Source: Candidatus Binatia bacterium (GTDB lineage: Bacteria; Desulfobacterota; Binatia; UBA9968; JAJDTQ01). Taken from it: DNA of 64,000 bases. Position 1 is the first letter of the stretch. The number at the start of each line of letters is the position of its first letter. The stretch covers positions 62,001 to 126,000 of the forward strand of contig OX638375.1 of NCBI GenBank assembly GCA_951813575.1, given 5' to 3'. Of the stretch, positions 33,388 to 42,680 are shown piece by piece. Both the position numbers and the translations under genes were made by a program. The notes below the pieces were generated by a model that had not been told where the DNA came from, did not search any database, and saw only the letters and a list, made by a program, of their open reading frames with translations.

Positions 33388-34830
33388 TTACGCCACCACC
33401 CAGGCGTCCATGAATGCGCTCACGCGCATCGGTTCCAGGGTGTCCCGGGAAGCGCACGCCCGGAGGATCGATTCGCACCGGTCCGGCGCCAGCCGCTCGG
33501 CCAGGTGGCGTTCGAACTTCTTCTGCAGCAGCGGCACGCCCTCGCTCCGCCGCCTGCGGTGGCCGATGGGGTAGGGCACCTCCACCCGTGCGGTGGCGGT
33601 GCCGTCCTTGAAGTGGACCTTGACCGCGTTGCCGATGGCGCGCTTGTCCGGGTCCATGTAGTCCACGGTGAACCCGGGGTTCTCCCGCACCTCCATCCTG
33701 TCCCGCAGCGCGTCGATGCGCGGGTCCCGGGCGACCTCGTCCTCGTAGTCCTGCGCGGTAAGCCGGCCGTGAATCAGCGGCACCGCCACCATGTACTGGA
33801 TGCAGTGGTCCCGGTCCGCGGGGTTGTCCAGCGGTCCGGTCTTGTCGATGATCCGGGAGCCGGCCTCCTGGGTTTCGATGACGATGCGCTCCACGTCCTC
33901 GAGCCGGTCCTTCACGGCGCCGTGCAGCTCCAGCGCCGCTTCCACCGCGGTCTGGGCGTGGAACTCCGCGGGAAAGGAGATCTTGAACAGCACGTTCTCC
34001 ATGACATAGCTGCCGTAGGGCTGGCTGAACGAGAACGGGTGGCCGTTGAAGAGCACGTCGTAGTAGCCCCAGCCCTTGGCCGAGAGGGCCGAGGGATAGC
34101 CCATCTCACCCTGTCGCGCCATCAGCGCCAGCCGCACCGCGCGGCCGGCGGCGTCGCCGGCGGCCCAGCTCTTGCGCGATCCGGTGTTGGGCGCGTGCCG
34201 GTAGGTGCGCAGGGCGCCGCCGTCGATCCAGGCGTTGGACAGGGCGTTCACCACCTGCTCCCGGTCCCCGCCGAGCATGGCCGCCGCCACCGCGGTGCTG
34301 GCCACCCGCACCAGCAGCACGTGGTCGAGGCCGACGCGGTTGAAGCTGTTCTCCAGGGCGATGACGCCCTGGATCTCGTGGGCCTTGATCATGGCCGTCA
34401 AGACGTCGCCCATGGTGACGCCGTCGCAGTCCCCGCGCCGGTCGAGGTAGTCCGCCACCGCCAGGATGGCTCCCAGGTTGTCGGAAGGGTGTCCCCATTC
34501 CGCCGCAAGAAACGTGTCGTTGAAGTCCAGCCAGCGGACCATGGCGCCGATGTTGAAGGCGGCCTGCACCGGATCGAGCTCGTGGGCGGTCCCGGGCACG
34601 CGGGCGCCCCCCGGCATCACGGCGCCGGGCACCACCGGCCCCAGCAGCTTGGTGCAGGCGGGGAACTCCAGCGCCGCCAGGGCGCAGCCCAGGCTGTCCA
34701 TGAGGCACAGGCGCGCCGTCTCCCGCGCCTCGTCCGAGAACGGCCCGCCGGAGAGGGCATAGGCGGCCATGTCGGAGAGCACCGCATCGGGTCGGGGCCG
34801 CTGGGCGTCGCGCACGGAGGAGTCGGTCAT
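33388..34830 (-). CDS. prpD: 2-methylcitrate dehydratase
   Basis: A 480-residue protein, the size of E. coli PrpD, with the telling block [23 protein letters not shown], then [22 protein letters not shown] and [19 protein letters not shown]. PrpD dehydrates 2-methylcitrate to 2-methylaconitate in propionyl-CoA breakdown. It follows the methylisocitrate lyase gene (19 bp) on the same strand, so the two act in sequence. No 2-methylcitrate synthase (prpC) is in the window. Confidence 0.9.
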   Translation of the reverse strand: MTDSSVRDAQRPRPDAVLSDMAAYALSGGPFSDEARETARLCLMDSLGCALAALEFPACTKLLGPVVPGAVMPGGARVPGTAHELDPVQAAFNIGAMVRWLDFNDTFLAAEWGHPSDNLGAILAVADYLDRRGDCDGVTMGDVLTAMIKAHEIQGVIALENSFNRVGLDHVLLVRVASTAVAAAMLGGDREQVVNALSNAWIDGGALRTYRHAPNTGSRKSWAAGDAAGRAVRLALMARQGEMGYPSALSAKGWGYYDVLFNGHPFSFSQPYGSYVMENVLFKISFPAEFHAQTAVEAALELHGAVKDRLEDVERIVIETQEAGSRIIDKTGPLDNPADRDHCIQYMVAVPLIHGRLTAQDYEDEVARDPRIDALRDRMEVRENPGFTVDYMDPDKRAIGNAVKVHFKDGTATARVEVPYPIGHRRRRSEGVPLLQKKFERHLAERLAPDRCESILRACASRDTLEPMRVSAFMDAWVVA

Positions 34831-34849
34831 GGCGGGAGCGGGTCGGACC

Positions 34850-35731
34850 CTATTCCTTGCTGAACAGCGCGTCCAGCTTCTGCTCGTAGTCGTGGTAGCC
34901 GAGGACCTCGTAGAGCTGGTCCCGGGTCTGCATCCGGTCGGTCACGCCGCTCTGGGTGCCGTCCTCGCGAATCGTGCGGTAGACGTCCATGGCGGTTTGG
35001 CTCATGGCGCGGAACGCCGACAGCGGATAGAGCACCAGCCCCACCCCGGCCTCCCGCAACTCGTCGACGCCGAACAGCGGCGTCTTGCCGAACTCGGTCA
35101 GGTTGGCCAGCACCGGCACCTCCGCGCTTCCGCAAAAGGCGCGGTAGTCGTCCAGCGTGTGCACCGCTTCGGGGAAGATCATGTCCGCGCCCGCCTCGAC
35201 GTAGCGCCGCACCCGTTCAAGCGCCGCGTCCAGCCCCTCGCTGGCGAAGGCGTCGGTGCGGGCCATGATAACGAACTGTTCGTCGGTCCGCCCGTCGGCC
35301 GCCGCCTTGATGCGATCCGCCATCTCGTCGGTGGGGACGATCTGCTTGTTGGGCCGGTGGCCGCAGCGCTTGGCCTGGACCTGGTCCTCCATGTGGACCG
35401 CCGCCGCGCCGCCCCGGATCATCTCGCGTATGGTGCGGGAGATGTTGAAGGCCGTGCCCCAACCGGTGTCGATGTCCACCAGGAGCGGCAACGGGCTCGC
35501 CGCGGTGATGCGCCGCACGTCCTCCAGCACGTCGTTCAGGGTGGTGATGCCCAGGTCCGGCTGGGCGAAGGAGGCGTTGGCGACCCCCGCTCCGGAGAGG
35601 TAGAGCGCACGGAAACCCTGCCGCTGCGCCAGCAGCGCGCAGTAGGCGTTGATGGCGCCGACGATCTGGAGCGGGCGTTCTTCCCGCGCTGCCCGCCGGA
35701 ACCGGGCTCCTGCCGATCTCTCTTCGTCCAT
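34850..35731 (-). CDS. prpB: 2-methylisocitrate lyase
   Basis: A 293-residue isocitrate-lyase-superfamily enzyme starting [20 protein letters not shown]; a TTG extension to 35761 is possible. The catalytic motif is [16 protein letters not shown] (KRCGH, active-site Cys), with [18 protein letters not shown] before it and [18 protein letters not shown] after it. The enzyme splits 2-methylisocitrate to pyruvate and succinate. It is upstream of prpD in a two-gene unit. Confidence 0.9.
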   Translation of the reverse strand: MDEERSAGARFRRAAREERPLQIVGAINAYCALLAQRQGFRALYLSGAGVANASFAQPDLGITTLNDVLEDVRRITAASPLPLLVDIDTGWGTAFNISRTIREMIRGGAAAVHMEDQVQAKRCGHRPNKQIVPTDEMADRIKAAADGRTDEQFVIMARTDAFASEGLDAALERVRRYVEAGADMIFPEAVHTLDDYRAFCGSAEVPVLANLTEFGKTPLFGVDELREAGVGLVLYPLSAFRAMSQTAMDVYRTIREDGTQSGVTDRMQTRDQLYEVLGYHDYEQKLDALFSKE

Positions 35732-35803
35732 GTCGTCGTTTATCCCGTGCCAATAACGCAAGTATCGGATGACGGTGGGCCTGTCAATCCGGCGCGTTCG
35801 CGA

Positions 35804-36445
35804 TCAAAAATAGGACAGGTCGAGGGCGCCCAGTTGCTGCAGATGGGCGATGTCCCCCCAGGTCTCCAGCCCCCAGACCCCGTCCTGGCACTTGAAGAGG
35901 TTGATGCTGGCGTTCTTGAAGGAAAAGCGCCGGGGCGCGTCCAGCGGGATGGCGAGGGTGTGCCGGAACAGCGCGCTCAGGACGCCGCCGTGGGTGACCG
36001 CCATGATGGTCTCTCCGGCGTGGCGTTGTGTCAACTCCTCGAGGCACAGCATGTTGCGCCTGGTCTGATCCCGGAAGCTTTCTCCCGAGGGCACCGCGTG
36101 GTCGGCGCCGCCGTTGCGATGCTGCTCGTACTCCACCGGGTAGCGCTCGCGGATCTCGTTGCCGTCGAGTCCCTGGAAGATGCCGAGGTTGCGTTCGCGC
36201 AGGCGCTCGTCGGCGATGACCTCATGGCCGGTCTTCGCCGCGATGATCCGGGCGGTTTCGTAGGCCCGGCCGAGGTCGCTGCTGTAGATGGCGCTGTAAC
36301 TATCGGGGGTGAACCGCTGGGACAGCGCTTCCGCCTGGGCGCGTCCCTTCTCCGTGAGGGTGCTGTCCAGGTGGCCCTGGCGCCGGCCCTCGATGTTCCA
36401 GTGGGTCTCCCCGTGCCGCACCACGATGACGTAGGTCGCATCCAT
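35804..36445 (-). CDS. Histidine phosphatase (phosphoglycerate mutase-like)
   Basis: A 213-residue protein; the ATG at 36445 has AGGA at the right distance, with in-frame starts also at 36454 and 36463. The catalytic block VVRHGETHWNIEGRRQGHLDS (RHG) is at the N-terminus, YSSDLGRAYETA follows, and the second histidine is in MAVTHGGVLSALFRHTL. It could be a cobalamin-pathway CobC-like phosphatase or a general phosphatase; nothing in the context decides. Confidence 0.85.
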   Translation of the reverse strand: MDATYVIVVRHGETHWNIEGRRQGHLDSTLTEKGRAQAEALSQRFTPDSYSAIYSSDLGRAYETARIIAAKTGHEVIADERLRERNLGIFQGLDGNEIRERYPVEYEQHRNGGADHAVPSGESFRDQTRRNMLCLEELTQRHAGETIMAVTHGGVLSALFRHTLAIPLDAPRRFSFKNASINLFKCQDGVWGLETWGDIAHLQQLGALDLSYF

Positions 36446-36549
36446 GCGAGTCATCCTAGCCAATGGACCTTGAAATTTCTAACCGAATGGGGGATAGGCC
36501 ACTAAGCGAAACAGACTCGGAGCATCAACCGTCCCCAAGGAGGAAACCC

Positions 36550-36987
36550 ATGGCAGCGCAAACCTTTACCGTCAAGACGCCCTGCATCACCGGCGGCCGC
36601 AGCCACATGCCGCTGGTGCGGACCGACGTCCTCATGAGCGGCCTCAACTACTACGCGCCCGGCCGCAAGAACAAGCTTCACACCCACCCCGGCGAGGACC
36701 ACATGTTCGTTGTCCTCGACGGCGAGGCAACCTTCTTCGACAAGGACCAGAACGCCACGGTGCTGGGGAAGGGCGACGGCATCCTTCTGCCGGAAGGGCA
36801 CTACTACCAGTTCGAGAGCACCGGCGACACGGCCCTGGCGTTGCTGCGCTTCGCCGCCTACAAGCCGGACCGGAAAGATGTCCGGCGAATCGACGCCACG
36901 GGGGAGAACGCCCGCTCGGAAGACGAGATGGACTACGTGTGCGTCGACGGCGAGACTATCGAAGGGCAGGAGTGGACGCTGAGCTGA
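36550..36987 (+). CDS. Single-domain cupin protein
   Basis: A 145-residue protein with AAGGAGG before the ATG. The cupin metal motif is LHTHPGEDHMFVVLDGEATFF (His-x-His, Glu), with the second motif GDGILLPEGHYYQFES near residue 80. The sequence is a small beta-barrel of unknown activity. It stands alone, divergent from the histidine phosphatase and convergent with the DUF4143 ATPase. Confidence 0.8.
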   Translation: MAAQTFTVKTPCITGGRSHMPLVRTDVLMSGLNYYAPGRKNKLHTHPGEDHMFVVLDGEATFFDKDQNATVLGKGDGILLPEGHYYQFESTGDTALALLRFAAYKPDRKDVRRIDATGENARSEDEMDYVCVDGETIEGQEWTLS

Positions 36988-37002
36988 TCGGAAACGGGCC
37001 GG

Positions 37003-38166
37003 CTAGAGGTGCCTGTCGATCTCCTCGAGGGGCGTTACCCAGACCCGGTCGGCTTCGATCGGGTACGCGCTCCCTTGGGGAACGACGATAAATAGCTTGT
37101 CCAGGTCCAGTATCCCGTCGGCCGCCCGGTTGCCGGGCGTGAGCCTGGGGCTCGATGACGTCTTGAACTCGAACCCCAGGCGCCTTCCCTGTAGCTCTAC
37201 GACCAGATCGATTTCCTCGCCGGTGCGGGTCCTGTAAAAGCCGTACATCCCCCGCGGCTGCAGCGTGGCCAGGATGTTCTCCACGGCAAAGCCCTCCCAG
37301 CAGGCACCATAGGCCGGATGTCCGTACAGTTTGTCGAAGCTGTCCAGGTCCAGGAGAGAGGTGAGCAACCCCGAATCCCGGATGTACAGCTTGGGAGACT
37401 TCACCAGACGTTTCTTCGTGTTGACGGCGAACGGAGGAAGCCGGCGCATCATGAAGGCGGCCTCGAATACGTCGATGTGCCGTTTCAAGGTGGGGTGGGT
37501 CACGTCCAGGGATTGCCCGAGGGCGGAGTAGTTCATGATCTGCCCGTGCAGGTGGCAGCACATCAGCCACAGCCGGCGCATGTACTGCGGGTTCAGCTCG
37601 ACGCCGAACCGGCGCAGGTCCCGTTCGACGAACCCTTCAATGTAGCTCTCGCGCCAGCGGAAACTGCGCGCATCCGTGGATGCCAGAAAACTCTTCGGAA
37701 AACCGCCGCGCCACAGCATGGCACGCCAGTCCTTCGGTTCTCCCTCCGCCCGGAGCAGTTCCTGCTGAAGAAACGGCGTGATGTACACGTAGGACAGCCG
37801 GCCTGCGAGGGTTTCCGATGATTGCCGCAACAGATCGGGAGATGACGAGCCGAGGATCAGGAACCGTCCGGGCACCGGGTGGTCGTCGATCAAGGCGCGC
37901 AACAGCGGGAACAGGTGCGGCCTCAGCTGCACCTCGTCGATGCACACCAGCTTGTCGCGGTGAAGGGAGAGGAGTGCTTCGGCGTCCTGCAACTGCGCCA
38001 GGTGGGATGGCCGTTCCAGGTCGAGGTATCGCGCGTTGGGATACGACTTGATGACCGACTTGGCCAGCGTCGTCTTCCCCGCCTGTCTCGGCCCCAGGAT
38101 GGCCACGGCAGGGAAGTGGCCGAGATCGTCAATGACGGCACGTGTGACCGAACGCTCAATTAACAT
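37003..38166 (-). CDS. DUF4143-family AAA ATPase with nuclease-like C-terminus
   Basis: A 387-residue protein. Walker A is LGPRQAGKTTLA (residues 24-35), Walker B is KLVCIDEVQ, and sensor-like ILGSSS follows. The C-terminal DUF4143 domain carries GEEIDLVVELQGRRLGFEFK, with an Asp and a Glu-x-Lys resembling a PD-(D/E)xK site. The function of this very common family is not established; defence or toxin-like roles have been proposed. The ATG is directly preceded by a near-perfect inverted repeat. Confidence 0.85.
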   Translation of the reverse strand: MLIERSVTRAVIDDLGHFPAVAILGPRQAGKTTLAKSVIKSYPNARYLDLERPSHLAQLQDAEALLSLHRDKLVCIDEVQLRPHLFPLLRALIDDHPVPGRFLILGSSSPDLLRQSSETLAGRLSYVYITPFLQQELLRAEGEPKDWRAMLWRGGFPKSFLASTDARSFRWRESYIEGFVERDLRRFGVELNPQYMRRLWLMCCHLHGQIMNYSALGQSLDVTHPTLKRHIDVFEAAFMMRRLPPFAVNTKKRLVKSPKLYIRDSGLLTSLLDLDSFDKLYGHPAYGACWEGFAVENILATLQPRGMYGFYRTRTGEEIDLVVELQGRRLGFEFKTSSSPRLTPGNRAADGILDLDKLFIVVPQGSAYPIEADRVWVTPLEEIDRHL

Positions 38167-38168
38167 GT

Positions 38169-38197
38169 GCTAATTGTAAATGTGACTTACAATCAGC
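38169..38197 (-). promoter_or_regulatory. Inverted repeat and possible leaderless promoter before the DUF4143 gene
   Basis: GCTAATTGTAA (38169-38179) and TTACAATCAGC (38187-38197) form an 11-bp inverted repeat with one mismatch. On the minus strand TACAAT lies about ten bases before the ATG and TTGTGC lies 17 bp upstream of it, a possible -10/-35 pair. If so, the transcript would have almost no leader and the repeat would serve as operator. Confidence 0.4.
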
Positions 38198-38285
38198 ACA
38201 ACCAGAAACTGCACGATTCCCTTCCACGGTGCAGGAATCATCCGGCTTGTGGCCGTTCCACGATCAGTCTGGGTCATAAAATGGT

Positions 38286-38361
38286 TGGTGAGCCGTGCCG
38301 GGATCGAACCGGCGACCCTCTGCTTAAAAGGCAGATGCTCTACCTGCTGAGCTAACGGCTC
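38286..38361 (-). tRNA. tRNA-Lys (anticodon TTT)
   Basis: The minus strand reads GAGCCGT at the 5' end, paired with ACGGCTC at the 3' end, followed by A and an encoded CCA (76 nt). The D arm GCTC-AGCAGGTA-GAGC, the anticodon arm TCTGC-CTTTTAA-GCAGA and the T arm GCCGG-TTCGATC-CCGGC all pair fully. The anticodon is TTT (Lys). Confidence 0.97.
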
Positions 38362-38593
38362 GCGGTTGGCGGTGCGGAGTGGCGGCCCGATGTCGGCCGC
38401 GTCACCGATTCGAGTCTAACAGAGGGGTGCGACGGCGGGCAAGCCGAGCGCGCGGTGCATCCTCGTCACGGTGTCTCCGATCTGATAGACAGGGACTGTT
38501 CTTCATGGACTGGGAAGCTCGACAGCGGGGAGCCTGGCGTCGAATCGGGCGGAACGCTTCCGCGGGTCGAGCGCGCCGAAAGGGGAGTTGCCA

Positions 38594-39682
38594 ATGCTGC
38601 TGATCACCGATCCTGACGTGAAGCAGGTGCTTCGGGTCGAGGACATCATCGACGACATGGAGCGGGCCTTTGCCGAGGAGGCCCGGGGCATCGCGGTCAA
38701 CCGTCCGCGCACCCGCTACAAGGTGCCGCCGGACCGCGATTCGGACGGCTACATGGCCAACATCATCCCCGGCGCGGTGCCGAGCTCCGGGGTGGCGGCG
38801 CTCCGCTACGACTCCATGGTCGTGCGGGAGCGGGTCGTCGACGGCCTCAAGCGCATGGACTACCCGTACCCGGCGCGCCGGAGCTGGGGGTTCGTGCTGC
38901 TGTTCAGCCTGGAGGACGCTCAGCCCCTGGCCATCATCCACGACTTCAGCCTGTCCTCGATACGGGTCGGCGCCACCACCGGCGTCGCCACCCGCGCGCT
39001 GTCCCGGGAGGACAGCCGGGTGGTGGGACTGTTCGGCTCGGGCAACGAGGCCGAGCAGAACCTGGCCGCCATCTGCGCGGTGCGGGACGTGCGCGAAGTG
39101 CGCGTGTACAGCGTCACCAAGGAGCACCGGGAACGGTTCGCCATGGAGATGACCGGCAAGCTCGACATCCAGGTGCGGCCGGTGGACAACGCCAGGGCGG
39201 TGGTGGAGGGCGCGGACATCGTCATGTGCGCCACCAACGCCAGCGCGCCGGTGTTCGACGGCGAGTGGCTGGTGCCCGGCCAGTTGGTCACCACCATCGT
39301 CAACACCGACGGCGTGCACAGCCGCACCGAGGCGGACGCCACCACCTTCACCCGGGCCGACCTGATCGTGCTCAACAACAAGCAGACCTCGCTTACCAAC
39401 CAGCAGCGGGAGATGCTCGATCTCGTCGACGAGGGGAAGATAAGCTGGGACAACATCTGCGAGCTGGGCCAGGTCCTCATCGGCGAGAACCCGGGACGCA
39501 AGAGCGACGACGAGATCATCTACTACAAGAGCAATACCGGGGTCGGGATCCAGTTCGCCGCCGCCGGCGCGGTGATCTACGAGGAGTGCAAGAAGAAGGG
39601 GCTGGGCCGGGAGCTGCCCACCGAGTGGTTCGGCGCGGACCTGGGCGAGTGGCTGGACAAGGGTTATTCGCCGTCGCCATAA
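38594..39682 (+). CDS. Ornithine cyclodeaminase/mu-crystallin-family protein, copy 2
   Basis: A 362-residue protein starting MLLITDPDVKQVLRVEDIID after AAAGGGGAG. LSSIRVGATTGVATRAL holds the conserved Arg and VVGLFGSGNEAEQNLAAI the Rossmann loop; the ending ISWDNICELGQVLIG, then SNTGVGIQFAAAGAVIYEEC, is shared with copies 4 and 5. The substrate half lacks the usual catalytic Lys (ALRYDSMVV region), so an alternate reaction is likely. It heads a plus-strand run with an amidohydrolase, ferredoxin and flavoprotein. The stretch 38362-38593 before it holds no gene. Confidence 0.82.
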   Translation: MLLITDPDVKQVLRVEDIIDDMERAFAEEARGIAVNRPRTRYKVPPDRDSDGYMANIIPGAVPSSGVAALRYDSMVVRERVVDGLKRMDYPYPARRSWGFVLLFSLEDAQPLAIIHDFSLSSIRVGATTGVATRALSREDSRVVGLFGSGNEAEQNLAAICAVRDVREVRVYSVTKEHRERFAMEMTGKLDIQVRPVDNARAVVEGADIVMCATNASAPVFDGEWLVPGQLVTTIVNTDGVHSRTEADATTFTRADLIVLNNKQTSLTNQQREMLDLVDEGKISWDNICELGQVLIGENPGRKSDDEIIYYKSNTGVGIQFAAAGAVIYEECKKKGLGRELPTEWFGADLGEWLDKGYSPSP

Positions 39683-39743
39683 GCGGTCGCCTGGGGTCAC
39701 CGTACACCGGGGAAGGTTTTCTCATGCCTCGTGGAGGTTCCTC

Positions 39744-40718
39744 ATGATCGTCGACTTCCAGCACCACTACGTGCCCAAGGAGATCGCCCAGAAGCACGGG
39801 CTCTACTCGGAGGAACCGTCGTTCGCCAAGCTGGATACGGGCGTGCCGCGGCTGACCATGCACGCGCGGCTCTACGACGCCGAGATGCAGCTCCGGGACA
39901 TGGACGAGGCCGGGGTGGACGTATCCGTGCTGTCGTGCCTCCTGGGCTGGGACGCCACCCTGGAGGACAACCGCGCCATCAACGACAGCCTGGCGGAGTT
40001 GCAACGCCTTTATCCCGGGCGTTTCGTCGGCCTGGCCCAGGCGCCTCTCTTGGGCGGCCCGGAAGCCATGGCCGAGTTCGACCGGGCCGTCGGCGAGCTC
40101 GGGCTCCACGGCGTTGCCACCACCTCCCAATTCCGGGGCCTGCCGCTGGACTCGGAACAGCTCTATCCGTTCTACGAAACGGTCAGCGCCCTCGACGTCC
40201 CCATCTTCGTCCATCCCGCGATGGTCCCCGAGGGCTATGGCCTGCTGCTGGACTACGATCTCGCCCGCATCCTCGGACGCGAGGTGGATCTGGCCGTGGC
40301 CGCCACCCGCATCGTGGCCGGCGGCGTGCTCGAGCGGTTCCCGGACCTCAAGTTCGTCATCGGCCATTTCGGCGGCGGTATCGCAGGGGTGAAGGACCGG
40401 CTCGTGGCCAAGGCCTACCGCTTCGGCACCCTCGACAAGCCCTTCGAGCACTACTTCGACATGCTCTATTTCGACATGGCGGGCTTCGAAGGGGGCACCG
40501 TCGCCCTGGGCTGCGCCCTCCAGGGCATCCGGCCCGACCGGCTGGTGTTCGCCACCGACTACCCCCAGGACTTCACCGGCGTCAGCACCGACACCGGCAA
40601 GGGAATGACCGCGCTGCGGGACTACATCGACGCCATCCGGGGGCTGCCGTTGACCGACGCCGACAAGGACGCGATCATGGGCGGCACCGCGGCCGGGCTG
40701 CTCGGCCTGGATGCCTGA
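39744..40718 (+). CDS. Amidohydrolase-2 family protein (ACMSD-like)
   Basis: A 324-residue TIM-barrel metal hydrolase. The metal residues are in IVDFQHHYVP (start), VPIFVHPAM, FVIGHFGGGIAGVKDR and VFATDYPQDF near the end, as in ACMSD/decarboxylase-type amidohydrolases. Members remove carboxyl groups from aromatic acids or hydrolyse lactones. It is 61 bp after cyclodeaminase-like copy 2 and 40 bp before the ferredoxin gene. Confidence 0.85.
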   Translation: MIVDFQHHYVPKEIAQKHGLYSEEPSFAKLDTGVPRLTMHARLYDAEMQLRDMDEAGVDVSVLSCLLGWDATLEDNRAINDSLAELQRLYPGRFVGLAQAPLLGGPEAMAEFDRAVGELGLHGVATTSQFRGLPLDSEQLYPFYETVSALDVPIFVHPAMVPEGYGLLLDYDLARILGREVDLAVAATRIVAGGVLERFPDLKFVIGHFGGGIAGVKDRLVAKAYRFGTLDKPFEHYFDMLYFDMAGFEGGTVALGCALQGIRPDRLVFATDYPQDFTGVSTDTGKGMTALRDYIDAIRGLPLTDADKDAIMGGTAAGLLGLDA

Positions 40719-40758
40719 CCGCCGCGCCTGAGCATCGCGCATCGTTGCCGGCTCCGTC

Positions 40759-40977
40759 ATGATCATCGACATCGACCTCGAGAAGTGCACGAGCTGCGGG
40801 GAGTGCGACCCGGTGTGCCCCGCGGACATCATCCACATGGAAGAGCAGGGCGGCCGGCAGGTTCCGGTCCTCAAGCACGTGGAGCACTGCGTCACCTGCT
40901 TCAACTGCGAGATCTTCTGCCCGGTGCAGTGCATCGACGTCCACCCCATCGTCAGGCGCCGCCCGCTGCCCTGGTAG
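40759..40977 (+). CDS. Small 2[4Fe-4S] ferredoxin
   Basis: A 72-residue protein with two cluster motifs: CTSCGECDPVCP near residue 10 and CVTCFNCEIFCPVQC near residue 45. The 20-bp gap to the flavoprotein gene suggests that the two form a pair like the beta and alpha parts of adenylylsulfate-reductase- or fumarate-reductase-type enzymes. It should pass electrons to or from the flavin subunit. Confidence 0.9.
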   Translation: MIIDIDLEKCTSCGECDPVCPADIIHMEEQGGRQVPVLKHVEHCVTCFNCEIFCPVQCIDVHPIVRRRPLPW

Positions 40978-40997
40978 CCTGGGCCCACAGACCGGAC

Positions 40998-42680
40998 ATG
41001 CTCGAAAAGATCGGCAGACTCATCGACACCGACGTGCTCGTCGTCGGGGCGGGCGCCGGCGGCCTGTGGGCCGCGCTGAGCGCAAAGCGGCACCTCCCGG
41101 ACGGGCGAGTCACCCTGCTGGACGCCCACATGGTGGGGCGCACCGGCCACACCGCCTTCTCCAACGCCTGGATGGTGGTGGTCACGCCCGACGACGACCT
41201 CGACGCCTGCGTGCGCGACATCGTCGAAGGAAACGAGTGGGTCGCCGAGCAGGAGCTCATCCGCGACATCCTGTCGGTCTCCCACTTCCAGTTGCTGGAG
41301 CTGGAGAAGATGGGGCTCGTGTTCCCCAAGGAAAACCGCCGCTTCATCCGCCGTCCCACCCGCGGCCTCAAGGTCACCAAGGTGCTCAAGCCGGACGGCG
41401 GCGGTCTGGAATACTGCTGGCGCCTGCGCAAGGCGCTGGAAGCCGAGGGCGTGGACTTGGTGGAGCGGGTTTTCATCACCGATCTCGCACGGGATGACGG
41501 CGGGCGCGTCACCGGTGCCTTGGGTGTCGACGGCCGCACCGGCGAGTTCGTCATCGTCCGCGCCGGGGCCACGGTGCTGGCCACCAACAGCGTGACGTTT
41601 CGCGCCGGCTTCGTCCGTGACCTCACCGGCACCGGCACGCAACTGGCCTACGACGCCGGCGCGGTGCTGACCAACGCGGAGTTCGGCTATCTGCGTCCGG
41701 GAACCCCCAAGTTCTACTTCGAGGGCATCACCTTCGCCATCCAGGACGGCGCCAGGTTCGTCAACGCCCAAGGCGAGCCGTTCATGGAGCGGTACGAACC
41801 CGACTGGGCGGACCGGGCCGACGTGCAGGCGCTGAGCAAGGCCATGGTCCGGGAAAAGAAGGCGGGAAGGACGCCCCTCTACCTGGACATGTCGCTGATC
41901 CCGGAGGAGGAGCGGGGACAGTACCTCCAGAGCTCGGTGGCGTGGATGGACTACTTCTTTCGGAAGCTCGGCGACCGCGCCCGCATCGACATGTTCGGCA
42001 AGACCGAGTACTACCCCCTGTTCCAGATGACCAAGCTGGGAATCAAGACCGACGCCGCGTGCCGCTCTTCCGTTCCCGGCCTGCTGGCGGCGGGACTGGC
42101 CCAGGCGAGCTGCGCCAGTCATTTCGCCGGGTTCCATATCGGCGCCTGCAACGGCACCGGTTGGATCGCCGGCAGGAGCGCCGCGGACGACGCCCGGCGG
42201 CTGGGTGCGCCCCGGGTGTCCGAGGGCAATGCCCGGTCGGTGGAAGCGGAGACCCTGGCTGGATGGCGCGACGGAGACGAGAAGATCGACGACGAGCTCC
42301 TTCGCGCGCTCCAGACGCTCATTTTCCCGTACGAGGTTTCGGTGCTGAAGCACGAATCGCGCCTGCGGCGGGCACTGGCGGAGTTGGATGCCATCGAGGA
42401 GCGCGGCGCCCGAAGCCGCGCGGCCCACGTCCACGGCTTCGTGCGCCTGCGGGAAACCCGGTGCATGGTGGAGACCGCCCGGTTGATGCTGGAAGCGTCG
42501 CTGATGCGCCGGGAGAGCCGCATGAGCCACATGCGGGAGGACTATCCCGACCGGGACGACGAGGCGTGGCTGAACTGGATACTGATCGAGAAGGAGAACG
42601 GAGGGCGGCGTCTGTGGACGGAGCCCATCGCAACCCCGCTCGTGCCGCCGCCCGCCAGTGACGTCCAGCCCGACCGCTAG
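40998..42680 (+). CDS. FAD-dependent oxidoreductase, succinate dehydrogenase/AprA-type flavoprotein
   Basis: A 560-residue protein from the ATG at 40998. The N-terminal dinucleotide motif VVGAGAGGLWAALSA is followed by GRTGHTAFSNAW, near the flavin. The C-terminal block HMREDYPDRDDEAWLNW is the capping-helix pattern of the fumarate reductase/AprA superfamily. With its ferredoxin partner it probably oxidises or reduces a carboxylic or sulfur substrate; the reactive Arg/His set was not mapped. Its last four bases overlap the convergent cyclodeaminase-like copy 3. Confidence 0.82.
   Translation: MLEKIGRLIDTDVLVVGAGAGGLWAALSAKRHLPDGRVTLLDAHMVGRTGHTAFSNAWMVVVTPDDDLDACVRDIVEGNEWVAEQELIRDILSVSHFQLLELEKMGLVFPKENRRFIRRPTRGLKVTKVLKPDGGGLEYCWRLRKALEAEGVDLVERVFITDLARDDGGRVTGALGVDGRTGEFVIVRAGATVLATNSVTFRAGFVRDLTGTGTQLAYDAGAVLTNAEFGYLRPGTPKFYFEGITFAIQDGARFVNAQGEPFMERYEPDWADRADVQALSKAMVREKKAGRTPLYLDMSLIPEEERGQYLQSSVAWMDYFFRKLGDRARIDMFGKTEYYPLFQMTKLGIKTDAACRSSVPGLLAAGLAQASCASHFAGFHIGACNGTGWIAGRSAADDARRLGAPRVSEGNARSVEAETLAGWRDGDEKIDDELLRALQTLIFPYEVSVLKHESRLRRALAELDAIEERGARSRAAHVHGFVRLRETRCMVETARLMLEASLMRRESRMSHMREDYPDRDDEAWLNWILIEKENGGRRLWTEPIATPLVPPPASDVQPDR

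Noticed and set aside
39516-42530. A 1004-codon minus-strand frame opposite the amidohydrolase, ferredoxin and flavoprotein genes
   Set aside because: It is the antisense shadow of clear gene families in a GC-rich genome, with no recognisable domains of its own.
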